Shown here one piece after another: positions 9,323 to 18,548 of a stretch of 64,000 nucleotides of DNA (position 1 is the stretch's first letter; each line of letters opens with the position of its first letter). The DNA lies in NCBI GenBank assembly GCA_965221545.1, contig OZ244901.1, positions 1,674,001 through 1,738,000 of the forward strand, read 5' to 3'. The position numbers and the translations under genes are program-made. Origin of the DNA: JAJEFO01 sp022819605. GTDB lineage: Bacteria; Pseudomonadota; Alphaproteobacteria; Rhodobacterales; Rhodobacteraceae. Below the pieces are notes generated by a model. It searched no databases, was not told where the DNA came from, and saw nothing but the letters and a program-made list of their open reading frames with translations.

Positions 9323-9851
9323 TGCCGATCTCCAAAGATTTGCTGACCAAGCATCGGCAGAATGCGGGTCGGGCGCAAGGGCTTCACCAATTGGAAATTA
9401 TATACGAAGGTCACATCGTGGCTTCGCATTGATTTCACGGGCCGTCGAAGTGGCCAACGCGACGCTTCTTGCCGTGCAGATGCGCCAATCCCGGACGCCG
9501 CGTCATGTTTGCCCATTCAGCGGGGCGGTTCAGCAGGGCCGTCTTCTTGCCACGTCTCCACTGTGAGCGCAACGCCAGAATCAAGCCATGTGACTTTCGC
9601 ATATTTTCCCAACCGTTTCATGACGTCGTGAAATGATGCTGGCGGTTCGATGTTCGTTGCCTGGCTCTGCGGCAGGTTCGGGCACCGGTCCGCACCGGTC
9701 GGATGAGATTTGTCCGGGGCAACGCTCGCAGCGGACTCTTGCGGCGTTGCGCCTCGAAGCTTCAGAGGCGAGAGCGCACTTCCTGCCGCATGCTTCATTG
9801 ACGCGGTACGCCAACTTTGGCAGAGGACATTTCATCACCAAGGACAGTTTA
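9323..9851. other. Gene-free interval between dsbA-like and aminotransferase genes
   Basis: About 530 bp between two divergent genes. Short open frames exist on both strands but none shows a recognisable domain or good start signals. It presumably carries the two promoters; no convincing -35/-10 pair was picked out. Confidence 0.4.
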
Positions 9852-11003
9852 ATGCGCCTTTCCCGTCGGTCCGAAATAGACCCGTTCATTGTCATGGACG
9901 TCATGGATGCGGCCGCGCGGGCCGAAGCTGAAGGCCGGCACATCATACACATGGAAGTCGGGCAGCCCGGTACGCCCGCGCCGAAGATAGCTCGGCAGGC
10001 GCTCGCGGATGCAATGGAGAAGAGCGCACTTGGATACACTTTGGCGCTGGGCATCCCTGCGCTGAGAGAGAGGATCGCCTCGCTTTACCGGTCTCGATAC
10101 GGTGTCGACCTGTCGCCCGAGCGGGTCATCGTCACGGCTGGATCGTCTGGCGCGTTTCTGCTCGCATTCACCGCGCTTTTCGAGTCGGGCGACCGCGTGG
10201 CGCTCGGAGCGCCCGGATATCCCTCATACCGCCAGATCCTGCGGGCGCTCAGCCTGGTCCCGGCCGATATCGAAACCCGTGCCGAGGATCGGTTCCAGCC
10301 CGTGCCGGATCTGCTGCCGGACGACATCAGGGGCCTGATTGTGGCGTCGCCGGCAAATCCGACGGGAACGATGCTGGATCGACCGGCATTGACGGCACTG
10401 GTTGATGCGGCGGCCGAGCGAGACGCTCATTTCATTTCGGACGAGATCTATCACGGGCTCGAATACGAGCGTCCGGCGGTCACCGCACTCGAAGTCTTTG
10501 ACGATGCCTATGTGATAAATTCCTTTTCCAAGTACTTTTCCATGACGGGATGGAGGGTCGGCTGGATGGTCGTCCCGGAGACACACGTGCGCACGATCGA
10601 ACGACTCGCCCAGAACATGTTCATCTGCGCGCCGCATGCAAGTCAGGTTGCTGCGCTTGCAGCGATGGACTGTGATGACGAGCTAGAACGGAACGTGGCA
10701 ATCTACCGGGCCAACCGTGACCTGATGATCGAGGGCCTGGCAGCATGCGGATTTGACCGGATCGCTCCGCCGGATGGCGCGTTCTACGTGTATGCCGATG
10801 TCGCACGCTTTGCCGATGACAGCAGAGAATTCGCGAGAGAGATACTCGACGAGGCACGCGTCGCGGTAACGCCTGGTGTGGATTTCGACAAGGCGAGAGG
10901 CGCGCGCACGATCAGGTTCTCTTACGCCCGCTCGACCCAAGACATCGAGGAGGGACTGGCGCGCCTCGATCGCTTCATGGAGGCCCGGCATGCCGGCGCG
11001 TAG
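9852..11003 (+). CDS. PLP-dependent class I/II aminotransferase
   Basis: Fold-type I aminotransferase of 383 residues. The PLP lysine is K227 in NSFSKYFSMTGWRVGW, and ASPANPTGTMLD, SDEIYHGLEY and the C-terminal RFSYARS segment (substrate carboxylate arginine) are present. The N-terminus (SEIDPFIVMDVMDAAARAEAEGRHIIHMEVGQP) is typical of the AspC-like uncharacterised aminotransferases of alphaproteobacteria. The open frame extends about 70 codons upstream, but ATG 9852 matches the family start. The amino acid substrate cannot be set from sequence. mrcA follows 136 bp later on the same strand. Confidence 0.9.
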   Translation: MRLSRRSEIDPFIVMDVMDAAARAEAEGRHIIHMEVGQPGTPAPKIARQALADAMEKSALGYTLALGIPALRERIASLYRSRYGVDLSPERVIVTAGSSGAFLLAFTALFESGDRVALGAPGYPSYRQILRALSLVPADIETRAEDRFQPVPDLLPDDIRGLIVASPANPTGTMLDRPALTALVDAAAERDAHFISDEIYHGLEYERPAVTALEVFDDAYVINSFSKYFSMTGWRVGWMVVPETHVRTIERLAQNMFICAPHASQVAALAAMDCDDELERNVAIYRANRDLMIEGLAACGFDRIAPPDGAFYVYADVARFADDSREFAREILDEARVAVTPGVDFDKARGARTIRFSYARSTQDIEEGLARLDRFMEARHAGA

Positions 11004-11139
11004 GGTCGAACCGCCGCTGCAGCCCGCCTTGCGAGCAGGGGATGACGGGAGGGATGAAGCCGGCTTGAAGGCAATGCGGTCTCAGCCAGAGAAGTCCCGG
11101 TCTGCCCGGAAATCCCGGCCAGGCCCTTTCCTTTTGTCG

Positions 11140-13707
11140 ATGAAGGCAACATATAGGTTGATCCAGGCAATGGCAGGAAGGGGCGTGATCCGGTTCATCC
11201 TCTTGTTTGCAGGCGCGGCGTTCAGCATGCTGACGCTTGGTTTGCTGGCGTTTTTGCTGCTGGTCTGGATGGTGTTCGCCGCCCACGAGGAGGGGTTGCC
11301 GGACGTTTCGTCCCTCGCGAACTATCAGCCGCCAACCTTGACCAGGATCTATTCGCCGGAAGGGCGGATCATCGACGAGTATGCCCAGCAACGGCGCATC
11401 TACATACCCTTTGACGAGATTCCAGATCTCGTGAAGCAGGCCTTCATATCTGCCGAGGACAAGAACTTCTACGCGCATGCGGGGTTCGACGTTCGAGGGA
11501 TCGCCGCTGCTCTCTACGAGGCCGTGCAGTCCAGAGGCCAGTCGCTCAGGGGAGCCTCGACCATCCCGCAGCAGGTGGCCAAGATCATCTATTTCGGCAG
11601 CGAGCGCGCGATCGAGCGAAAGATCAAGGAATTGATCCAGGCAAACCGGATGGTTGCAACGATCGGTCGCGCAAAGATCCTGGAAATCTACCTCAACGAG
11701 ATATTCCTCGGCCAAAATGCATACGGTGTGGCCGCCGCCGCTCAGACCTATTTCAACAAGACCATGGCGGAACTGGAGCCTCAGGACGCTGCCTACCTGG
11801 CTGCACTGCCGAAGGCGCCGTCGACCTATCATCCGGTTCGCGAGACCGAGCGCGCGATAGCGCGGCGGAATTTCGTGCTCCGGGAGATGTGGCAGAACGG
11901 TCACTTGGATAGGGACGCCTATGAGGTCGCGGTGGCTGCTCCCTTGCTGACAGTCCAGTCGGGGGACAGGGAGTCCTTCGCAACAAGGCTGCCGTCGCGA
12001 GACTACTTCACCGAGGAGATCAGGCGGCAGCTCAGCCGGGACTTCGGTGACGACGGATTCAAGTCGGCAGGCCTCACGATCCGCGCGACGGTCGATCCCG
12101 AAATGCAGAAGAATGCAGCACGGGCGCTTCGGCAATCCCTGGAAGAATATGATCGTGCGCGGGGCAAGTGGCGCGGGTCGGCCGCCTCGATTGCGACCGA
12201 GGCACTGGAAGCCGACTGGCGGGCGGCACTCGCGGAGATTCCAAAGCTTGCACGAGACGTGGAAGACTGGTCGCCTGCCGTGGTGCTCGGGATTGATGGC
12301 AATTCAGCCCGCATTGGCGTCGAGGGATGGGAAGGAGACGAATTTCTCCTGACGCCCGAAGACGTCGAGTGGGTCGGCAACGCGAAGAAAGCCGGCGACA
12401 TCCTGAACGCCGGTGACGTGATCTATGTGCGGCATGAAAGTGACACGTCATCCGGTCCCGACTTCTCGCTGCGACAGATTCCGGGCGTGCAGGGAGCCTT
12501 CATGGCGATGGACGTGAACACCGGCCGGGTGCTCGCGATTCAGGGAGGATTTTCGTATCAGGAATCAAACTTCAATCGCGCGACGCAGGGCCTTCGCCAG
12601 CCGGGATCCTCCTTCAAGCCATTCGTGTACGCAGCGGCTCTTGATTCCGGATTCACGCCTGCGACGATCATCATAGATGCTCCGATCGAGGTGGAGATGG
12701 CCGACGAAACCGTCTGGAGTCCCAAGAACGCGACGGACAAGTTCTATGGTCCGGCACCCTTGAGAACCGCCATTGAGCAGTCCCGCAACCTGATGACGGT
12801 TCGCTTGGCACAGGAGGTCGGAATGCCGGTGGTGGCGGGCTACGCGGAGCGATCCGGCGTCTACAACAGGATGGAGCCTTATCTGGCCAATGCCCTTGGG
12901 GCTCAGGAGACCACGCTCTATCGAATGGTCTCTGCCTATGCGATGTTTGCCAACGGCGGCGAAAGGGTGACCCCGACTCTTGTCGACAGGGTTCAGGACC
13001 GCTGGGGCACGACGATCTATCGTCATGACCGCAGAAACTGCGTCGAATGCGGCCTGAGGGACCTTCCGGAGGATCGCGTGCCTGAAATCACGTCCAATCG
13101 GGAGCGCGCGTTCGATCCCATCACCGCGTACCAGCTAACGTCCATGATGGAGGGCGTGGTCGAGCGCGGCACGGCAGCGGGCGCGGTCAATCTGGACGTT
13201 CCGGTTGCGGGCAAGACGGGCACGACAAACGAAGCGCGCGACGTTTGGTTCATAGGATTCACGTCGAACATCGCGGCCGGCTGCTATATCGGGTACGACC
13301 AGCCGGAGCCGCTGGGACGCAGCGCGTCGGGCGGTCGGATGTGCGCGCCGGTCTTCCAGAAGTTCATGGAAGAGGCCGTGAAGAAATACGGCGGCGGCCG
13401 CTTTGTCGTGCCGCCGGGCGGAAAGTTCATAAACATCGACCGTCACAATGGCGCGCGCCTTCCTGACGACGCGGATGGCGACAACGTGGTGGCCGAGTAT
13501 TTCCGGGATGGCGAAGAGCCGGTCTTTGGCGTTGCCTTTGACGGCGGATTTGCACTTGGCGCAAGCTTGCCGAACCTGGATGACCTGGAAGAGACCGAAG
13601 AGATGCAGGATCCTGCGTTCCTGGAGGCCGGGGGCGATGCGCCGCCGGCCTCGGACTTGCCGAACCAGGCGACGGAAGGCGAAATCTCGGCAGGTGGGCT
13701 CTATTGA
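11140..13707 (+). CDS. mrcA: Penicillin-binding protein 1A (bifunctional transglycosylase/transpeptidase)
   Basis: Inner-membrane enzyme that polymerises and cross-links peptidoglycan; 855 residues from this start. A single TM anchor (about residues 18-45) is followed by the GT51 glycosyltransferase domain (FISAEDKNFYAHAGFD, GASTIPQQVAK, about 100-270). An OB-like insertion near 290-410 comes next. The transpeptidase domain has serine S490 in SSFK (to K493), S548-R-N550 and K692-T-G-T. The acidic C-terminal tail is rich in D and E. The exact start is uncertain: ATG 11140 has no clear ribosome site, ATG 11170 is also possible, and GTG 11185 is directly preceded by GGAAGGGG. Function is secure. 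Confidence 0.95.
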   Translation: MKATYRLIQAMAGRGVIRFILLFAGAAFSMLTLGLLAFLLLVWMVFAAHEEGLPDVSSLANYQPPTLTRIYSPEGRIIDEYAQQRRIYIPFDEIPDLVKQAFISAEDKNFYAHAGFDVRGIAAALYEAVQSRGQSLRGASTIPQQVAKIIYFGSERAIERKIKELIQANRMVATIGRAKILEIYLNEIFLGQNAYGVAAAAQTYFNKTMAELEPQDAAYLAALPKAPSTYHPVRETERAIARRNFVLREMWQNGHLDRDAYEVAVAAPLLTVQSGDRESFATRLPSRDYFTEEIRRQLSRDFGDDGFKSAGLTIRATVDPEMQKNAARALRQSLEEYDRARGKWRGSAASIATEALEADWRAALAEIPKLARDVEDWSPAVVLGIDGNSARIGVEGWEGDEFLLTPEDVEWVGNAKKAGDILNAGDVIYVRHESDTSSGPDFSLRQIPGVQGAFMAMDVNTGRVLAIQGGFSYQESNFNRATQGLRQPGSSFKPFVYAAALDSGFTPATIIIDAPIEVEMADETVWSPKNATDKFYGPAPLRTAIEQSRNLMTVRLAQEVGMPVVAGYAERSGVYNRMEPYLANALGAQETTLYRMVSAYAMFANGGERVTPTLVDRVQDRWGTTIYRHDRRNCVECGLRDLPEDRVPEITSNRERAFDPITAYQLTSMMEGVVERGTAAGAVNLDVPVAGKTGTTNEARDVWFIGFTSNIAAGCYIGYDQPEPLGRSASGGRMCAPVFQKFMEEAVKKYGGGRFVVPPGGKFINIDRHNGARLPDDADGDNVVAEYFRDGEEPVFGVAFDGGFALGASLPNLDDLEETEEMQDPAFLEAGGDAPPASDLPNQATEGEISAGGLY

Positions 13708-13790
13708 GGATGCCGGCACGAGTCTGAGGCGTGCGCATGCCGCACTTCCTGCACGAGTGGAGGCAATCTCAATCAGGGCCGGCGGTTCCG

Positions 13791-14915
13791 CTAGCCCGCG
13801 CGTGCTTCGTTCCGCTTCTTTCCGGCGACGCCGAGCGCCAGCGTTTCGGCCATGAACGCATCAAGATCGCCGTCCAGAACGCCTGCCGTGTCAGATGTTT
13901 CGTGCCCGGTGCGAAGGTCCTTCACCATCTGGTAGGGCTGCAGGACGTAGGACCGGATCTGATTGCCCCAACCGGCGTCTCCTTTGCCTTCATGGGCTTC
14001 GGTGATCGCGGCGCTTCGCCTTTCCAGTTCCAGCTGGTACAGCCGGGACTTCAGGGTTTTCATGGCGATTTCGCGGTTCTGGTGCTGGGACTTCTCGGAC
14101 GAGGTGACCACGATGCCGGTCGGGATATGTGTCATCCTGACGGCGGAGTCCGTGGTGTTCACGTGCTGCCCGCCAGCCCCGGAAGAACGATAGGTGTCGA
14201 TGCGGACGTCCGACGGATTCACTTCGATCTCGATATTGTCGTCGACGACAGGATAGACCCAGACGGAGGAGAAGGACGTGTGCCGTCGCGCTGCACTGTC
14301 GTAGGGAGAAATGCGAACCAGCCGGTGCACGCCGCTTTCGGTCTTCAGCCACCCGTATGCGTTCGGACCCATGATCTTGAAGCATACCGACTTGAGTCCG
14401 GCCTCTTCGCCTGGTTGCTGGGACTGGACTTGCACGTCATAGCCATGGGCTTCCGCCCAGCGTTCATACATGCGCGCCAGCATTTTCACCCAGTCGCAAC
14501 TCTCTGTGCCGCCGGCACCCGCATTGATCTCGAGATAGGTGTCGTTGCCGTCGGCTTCGCCATCCAGAAGCGCCTCGATTTCGGCCTGGGCGGCGCGTTC
14601 GGCGAGAGAGTTCAGCGCCGCCTTCACGTCCTCCAGGACTTCAGTATCGTTTTCCTGCTCGCCGAGCCCGATCAGTTCAACGTTGTCCGAGAGTTCCTGG
14701 CGCATGGACGTGAGGCGCTCCATCGCGTCGACGAGCTGCTGCCGCTCGCGCATGAGTGCCTGCGCGCGTCCGGGATTGTCCCAGAGATTTGGGTTTTCGA
14801 CCATCGCGTTGAACTCTTCCAGGCGATGTTCTGCCGTGTCCCAGTCCATGCGCTGGGCCAGCAGGTCGAGCGATTTCTCGATGGCGGCGACCGTGCTTTC
14901 CGCCTCGGCACGCAT
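13791..14915 (-). CDS. prfB: Peptide chain release factor 2
   Basis: Ribosome release factor that recognises UAA and UGA; 374 residues. The GGQ peptidyl-hydrolysis motif is at residues 248-250 (SGAGGQHVNTTDSAVRMTH). The stop-codon recognition tripeptide is S203-P-Y205 rather than the textbook SPF, in the context VRISPYDSAARRHTSF. The reading frame is continuous, so the autoregulatory +1 frameshift found in E. coli prfB is absent. The start at 14915 gives the usual alphaproteobacterial N-terminus MRAEAESTVAAIEKSLDLL. It is convergent with mrcA and divergent from the DUF2189 gene. Confidence 0.96.
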   Translation of the reverse strand: MRAEAESTVAAIEKSLDLLAQRMDWDTAEHRLEEFNAMVENPNLWDNPGRAQALMRERQQLVDAMERLTSMRQELSDNVELIGLGEQENDTEVLEDVKAALNSLAERAAQAEIEALLDGEADGNDTYLEINAGAGGTESCDWVKMLARMYERWAEAHGYDVQVQSQQPGEEAGLKSVCFKIMGPNAYGWLKTESGVHRLVRISPYDSAARRHTSFSSVWVYPVVDDNIEIEVNPSDVRIDTYRSSGAGGQHVNTTDSAVRMTHIPTGIVVTSSEKSQHQNREIAMKTLKSRLYQLELERRSAAITEAHEGKGDAGWGNQIRSYVLQPYQMVKDLRTGHETSDTAGVLDGDLDAFMAETLALGVAGKKRNEARAG

Positions 14916-15058
14916 GACAGTTCTCCATGGGCAGTCTTTGGCTGGCGGGTGATAGCAACGCGCGTTGCTGGCTTCAAGGCAGCCGCTTGCAGGTGCCAAG
15001 GAGACACGGCAAATTGATGCCGCAAGAGCAAGACCAGAACTCCTTAAGGCGCGAGGCA

Positions 15059-15847
15059 ATGAATCAGGGTATTCAGAGCGAGTCTGCTGCCAGCCCGGTT
15101 CCGGAAATTGCGGACGTCACGCTGGCCGAACTGTTCGTGTCGATCAAGGCTGGCATCCACGACTTCCGGAGAGCGCCTCTGTACGGATTCCTGTTCGGTG
15201 GCGTCTATGTCGTTTCGGGGTGGCTGCTTGTCTGGATCGGCGCCGGCACCTTCTTCTGGACTCTCGCATTTGCGCTCGGTTTCCCGCTGGTTGCTCCCTT
15301 TGCCGCCGTCGGGCTCTATGAGACAAGTCGCCGGATCGAGGCAAGGGAGCCGCTGGAATGGGCCGGAATACTCACGGTGGTCTGGAGGGAGCGGGGACGG
15401 CAGTTGCCTTGGGTCGGGGCAATTCTCGCTTTCGTGTTCCTGTTCTGGAGCATTATCGCCCACATGAGTTTCGCGCTGTTTCTCGGTCCCGCGGCCATGA
15501 CCAATGTCCTGACCTCGTGGGACGTGTACCTGACGCCAACCGGCTTCTCGATGCTGGCGTTCCAAGTTGCCATTGGCGGCGCAGTGGCATTCCTGACATT
15601 CGCTTTGACGGTCGTGTCGCTGCCGTTGCTGGTGGACAAGGAGATCGACTTCGTGACCGCAATGCTGATCAGCGTCAGGACTGTCGCCAGGAACAAGCTG
15701 GTCATGTGCATTTGGGCCGCGATCATTGCCGTCAGCCTGCTTGTCGCGATGCTGCCCCTGTTCTTGGGGCTGCTCGTGGCGTTGCCTGTCCTCGGACATG
15801 CAACCTGGCACATCTACAGACGCGCACTTTACATTCCGCTGACGTGA
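15059..15847 (+). CDS. DUF2189 integral membrane protein
   Basis: Membrane protein of 262 residues with about six hydrophobic segments: APLYGFLFGGVYVVSGWLLVW, ALGFPLVAPFAAVGLYE, VGAILAFVFLFWSIIAHM, and three more in the second half. The segment VAPFAAVGLYETSRRIEAREPL and the overall plan match DUF2189, a family of unknown function common in alphaproteobacteria. The chosen ATG has AAGG about 10 nt upstream; an in-frame ATG at 15017 is an alternative. No function is proposed. Confidence 0.8.
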   Translation: MNQGIQSESAASPVPEIADVTLAELFVSIKAGIHDFRRAPLYGFLFGGVYVVSGWLLVWIGAGTFFWTLAFALGFPLVAPFAAVGLYETSRRIEAREPLEWAGILTVVWRERGRQLPWVGAILAFVFLFWSIIAHMSFALFLGPAAMTNVLTSWDVYLTPTGFSMLAFQVAIGGAVAFLTFALTVVSLPLLVDKEIDFVTAMLISVRTVARNKLVMCIWAAIIAVSLLVAMLPLFLGLLVALPVLGHATWHIYRRALYIPLT

Positions 15848-16078
15848 TTTTGGCACCGCAGCGGGCGAGACCGGCTTGCATGGGCTCAGCGTCGTCCGAA
15901 TGCGCTACAACTCACGCCCGGAAGCTGAGCAATGGGCCTGCAGGATGCACCAGTCTACTTTCTGTCCGGGCAAACGGCCTTTTGGCCAAATGCCCCGACT
16001 GAGGCAGGCGCTCCGCGAATGAACGCGATCGGGCGTGCCTGCCAACGCAATGCCCCTCCCGCAAGGGCCAACGAAGTG

Positions 16079-17446
16079 TCAATCGTCGTCGTCATCCGGT
16101 TCCGGGATGGCCACGAATTCCGGATACGCCTCGATGCCGAGTTCCACGACATCCTGACCCAGCTGCTCCGCGCTTGGGGAAACACGCAGGCCAATGAGCC
16201 GGTCGATCAGCATCCAGACCGCGGTCGAGACGGCAAAGACAAAGATGCCTATCGCAACGATGCCGGTCAGCTGCACGAACAGGTTTCCGCCAGCGGCGAT
16301 GCAAACGGCCAGCGTGCCCCAGATGCCGGCAAACAGGTGGGCCGGTATCGCGCCCACGACGTCATCGACGCGAACCGTCTCCAGCAGCTTGGTTCCGGCA
16401 ACCGTCACGGCGCCGCCAACCCCGCCAATCAGGATCGCCCACTGGTGGTCGACGAGATCCGGCCCGGCAGTAATTGCCACGAGCCCGGCGATTGCACCGT
16501 TCAGCGTTGCGAGAAGATCCATGCGCCCCAGGATTGGTTTGGACAGGACCAGGGCCGCAACCACGCCCGCCGCGGCGGCGATGTTGGTGTTGGCGAATAT
16601 GTTGCTCAGCGCCAGCGCGTCCGTTGCCGAGCTAAGTGCCAGCTGGGAACCACCGTTGAATCCGAACCAGCCCAACCAAAGGATGAACACGCCCAGCGTG
16701 ACGATGGGCACGTTCGAGGGCGGCAACTGCCGAATGGTGCCATCCTTGCGGAACCGTCCGCGTCGCGCGCCGAGCAGCATGGCACCGGACAGCGCGGCCC
16801 ACCCACCGGTCGAGTGCACGATCGTGGATCCTGCAAAGTCCTGGAAGCCCATTTCGGCCAGCCAGCCGCCGCCCCAGGTCCACGCGCCCACGATCGGATA
16901 GATGCAGGCGGTTAGTATCGCCACGAACAGGAAGAACGACCACAGTCGTACGCGCTCGGCAAGGGTGCCGGAGATGATTGACGCCGTTGTCGCGACAAAG
17001 ACCATCTGGAAGAACCAGTCCGACATCGTGGCATAACCGTCAGATTCCGCCAGCAATGTCTCGCGGGCCTGGTCGATCATCTCTGGAGCGGCGCTCAGGA
17101 ACGCGATCTCGCTGGCCGAATTTCCGCGGAAGAGCGAAATGGAACCGAAGAACCCGCCGTCAACATCGACATACATGATGTTGTATCCGATGACGTAGTA
17201 GGCCAACCCGGCAATCGAGTAGAGCCCGATGTTCTTCATGCAGATGACGGAGGCGTTCTTTGTGCGCACCGAACCGGCTTCAAGCATCGTGAATCCGGCG
17301 CACATCCACATGACCAGTGCACCCCAGATAAGAAATCCAAACGTGTTGAGGACGAATCCGGTTTCCGTGCTGGCCTGCGCCATGGCCGAAGCCGGCAAGA
17401 GACCCAGAATCGTTGTGAGTCCCAGAATTCCAAACAGCTTTTGCAT
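16079..17446 (-). CDS. amt: Ammonium transporter (Amt family)
   Basis: Inner-membrane trimeric ammonium channel, 455 residues. The signal-like N-terminus (about residues 1-24, ending AMAQA) precedes about eleven TM segments. Conserved motifs are MWMCAGFTMLEAGSVRTKN, the first pore histidine in DFAGSTIVHSTGG, GGWFGFNGGS-type WLGWFGFNGGSQL, and the second pore histidine in IPAHLFAGIWG. The C-terminal tail (GIEAYPEF...) ends in five aspartates. No glnK/PII gene is adjacent, unlike many amt loci. The start at 17446 is preferred over an upstream in-frame ATG because it yields a normal signal sequence. Confidence 0.94.
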   Translation of the reverse strand: MQKLFGILGLTTILGLLPASAMAQASTETGFVLNTFGFLIWGALVMWMCAGFTMLEAGSVRTKNASVICMKNIGLYSIAGLAYYVIGYNIMYVDVDGGFFGSISLFRGNSASEIAFLSAAPEMIDQARETLLAESDGYATMSDWFFQMVFVATTASIISGTLAERVRLWSFFLFVAILTACIYPIVGAWTWGGGWLAEMGFQDFAGSTIVHSTGGWAALSGAMLLGARRGRFRKDGTIRQLPPSNVPIVTLGVFILWLGWFGFNGGSQLALSSATDALALSNIFANTNIAAAAGVVAALVLSKPILGRMDLLATLNGAIAGLVAITAGPDLVDHQWAILIGGVGGAVTVAGTKLLETVRVDDVVGAIPAHLFAGIWGTLAVCIAAGGNLFVQLTGIVAIGIFVFAVSTAVWMLIDRLIGLRVSPSAEQLGQDVVELGIEAYPEFVAIPEPDDDDD

Positions 17447-17526
17447 GATGATCGTGTCCCTGTCCTTCGTGAACGCATTGTGGCATGTCACGACTGAGCC
17501 CAGAAATCAACGCTGAACCGACGAGG

Positions 17527-17579
17527 ACAATTTCAATTGTGCCCTTGACACCGCGATGCATCGTCGGCAGACAATTGTC
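17527..17579. promoter_or_regulatory. Pair of ACAATT/AATTGT palindromes upstream of the STAS gene
   Basis: ACAATT-TC-AATTGT occurs at 17527-17540, and the perfect palindrome GACAATTGTC at 17570-17579. A TTGACA hexamer (17545-17550) lies between them. The palindrome centres are 41 bp apart, about four helical turns. This layout would suit a dimeric repressor or activator acting on the signalling operon that starts at 17660. No matching -10 at ideal spacing was found, so the promoter assignment is tentative. Confidence 0.35.
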
Positions 17580-17659
17580 GGAAATTAAGAGCAGAAAGCC
17601 TTGTCTGCCGATTTCATGGCGAAGCCATGGCTGCGCAGGTCTTGGGTAAGGAGATTGAC

Positions 17660-18013
17660 ATGGATTGCAGGGCCTCGAGGGACGGACACTCTGTGGTAGT
17701 CGAAGTCGAAGGGCGCATCGATGGCGCCACGGCCGGGGCATTGGAGAATTCGATGATGGCCGAAGTCAAGGAAACGGACAACGTCGTGGTCTGTGACCTC
17801 AGCGGTGTTTCCTATGTCAGCAGTGCCGGACTCCGCGCGATTCTCGTCGTTGCCAAGCGGCTCTCCAAGCAGTCGGTGGCGTTCTCGATCTGCGGCCTGA
17901 CCGGCCCCGTGGCTGAAGTGTTCCACATTTCCGGATTTGACAGGATTTTCCAGGTTTACGAAAAGCGTGAAGAGGCACTGGCCGAAACGGCCGCTAATTC
18001 AGGACGGGCCTGA
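17660..18013 (+). CDS. STAS-domain anti-sigma factor antagonist (RsbV/SpoIIAA type)
   Basis: Single STAS domain of 117 residues. In partner switching such proteins bind the RsbW-like kinase when unphosphorylated and release its target. The core segment DLSGVSYVSSAGLRAIL carries the phosphorylation-site serine at S55 (second S of SSAGL, aligned with the serine after the conserved aspartate of RsbV). The start ATG 17660 has AAGGAG 6 nt upstream. It is the first gene of a seven-gene run on the same strand, with only 1 nt before the kinase gene. The output target is not encoded nearby. Confidence 0.9.
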   Translation: MDCRASRDGHSVVVEVEGRIDGATAGALENSMMAEVKETDNVVVCDLSGVSYVSSAGLRAILVVAKRLSKQSVAFSICGLTGPVAEVFHISGFDRIFQVYEKREEALAETAANSGRA

Positions 18014-18014
18014 C

Positions 18015-18548
18015 ATGTCCAAGGTGGAGCGCCTTGAAATTGACAGCCAGACCAAAAACCTCTCCAAGATCGAAGCCTGGATAGATTCATTCTGCGAATC
18101 TCACTTCCCAGCGGTCGAGTTCCGACACAAGTTGCATCTTGTCGTCGAGGAACTGTTCATGAACTCCGTCATGCATGGCTACGGAGGTGTCCGCGACGAC
18201 GGCCCGATCTGGCTGACCCTGCATCCGCTGCCGGAAGGTGCGGCCCTCGTAATCGAAGATGACGCTCCGCCGTTCGATGTCCTGAAGGACAGTCCTGTGC
18301 CGGATACGCGGTCCGGCGTGGATGACCGGAAGATCGGCGGGCTTGGCATCATGCTGGTTCGAAACATGGCCGACCATGTGAGCTACGACTACGACCAGCG
18401 CAATCGGATCACTACTGTCTTTGGGCGGGAATCGCCGCTCGACGGCGGCACGGAAATGGACGCGGAAGGATCGGCAGGGGCTGCACCGCAGGAGCCGTCG
18501 CCGTTGAAGTCCGGCAAGTCAAGGCAGTCGACCGATGCGACCCGGTAG
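18015..18548 (+). CDS. RsbW-like serine kinase / anti-sigma regulatory ATPase
   Basis: GHKL-fold ATP-binding protein of 177 residues that would phosphorylate the adjacent STAS protein. The N box is VVEELFMNSVMHGYGG (E45/E46, N50), the D box IEDDAPPFD (about residues 80-88) and the G box IGGLGIMLVRNMAD (about 107-120). About 50 residues of low-complexity tail (PQEPSPLKSGKSRQS...) follow the domain, longer than in classical RsbW. It starts 1 nt after the STAS stop codon and its 3' end overlaps the next gene by 14 nt. No sigma factor gene is next to it, so the target may be a sigma factor elsewhere or another protein. Confidence 0.88.
   Translation: MSKVERLEIDSQTKNLSKIEAWIDSFCESHFPAVEFRHKLHLVVEELFMNSVMHGYGGVRDDGPIWLTLHPLPEGAALVIEDDAPPFDVLKDSPVPDTRSGVDDRKIGGLGIMLVRNMADHVSYDYDQRNRITTVFGRESPLDGGTEMDAEGSAGAAPQEPSPLKSGKSRQSTDATR

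Noticed and set aside
9517..9798. A 93-codon open frame on the minus strand between the dsbA-like and aminotransferase genes.
   Set aside because: No recognisable domain, no ribosome site, and unlikely composition; treated as chance in GC-rich DNA.
13791..14915. RF2 carries SPY instead of SPF at its stop-codon recognition site, and prfB lacks the programmed frameshift.
   Set aside because: From memory this is common in alphaproteobacterial RF2 proteins, and many prfB genes have no frameshift, so it is not a novelty.
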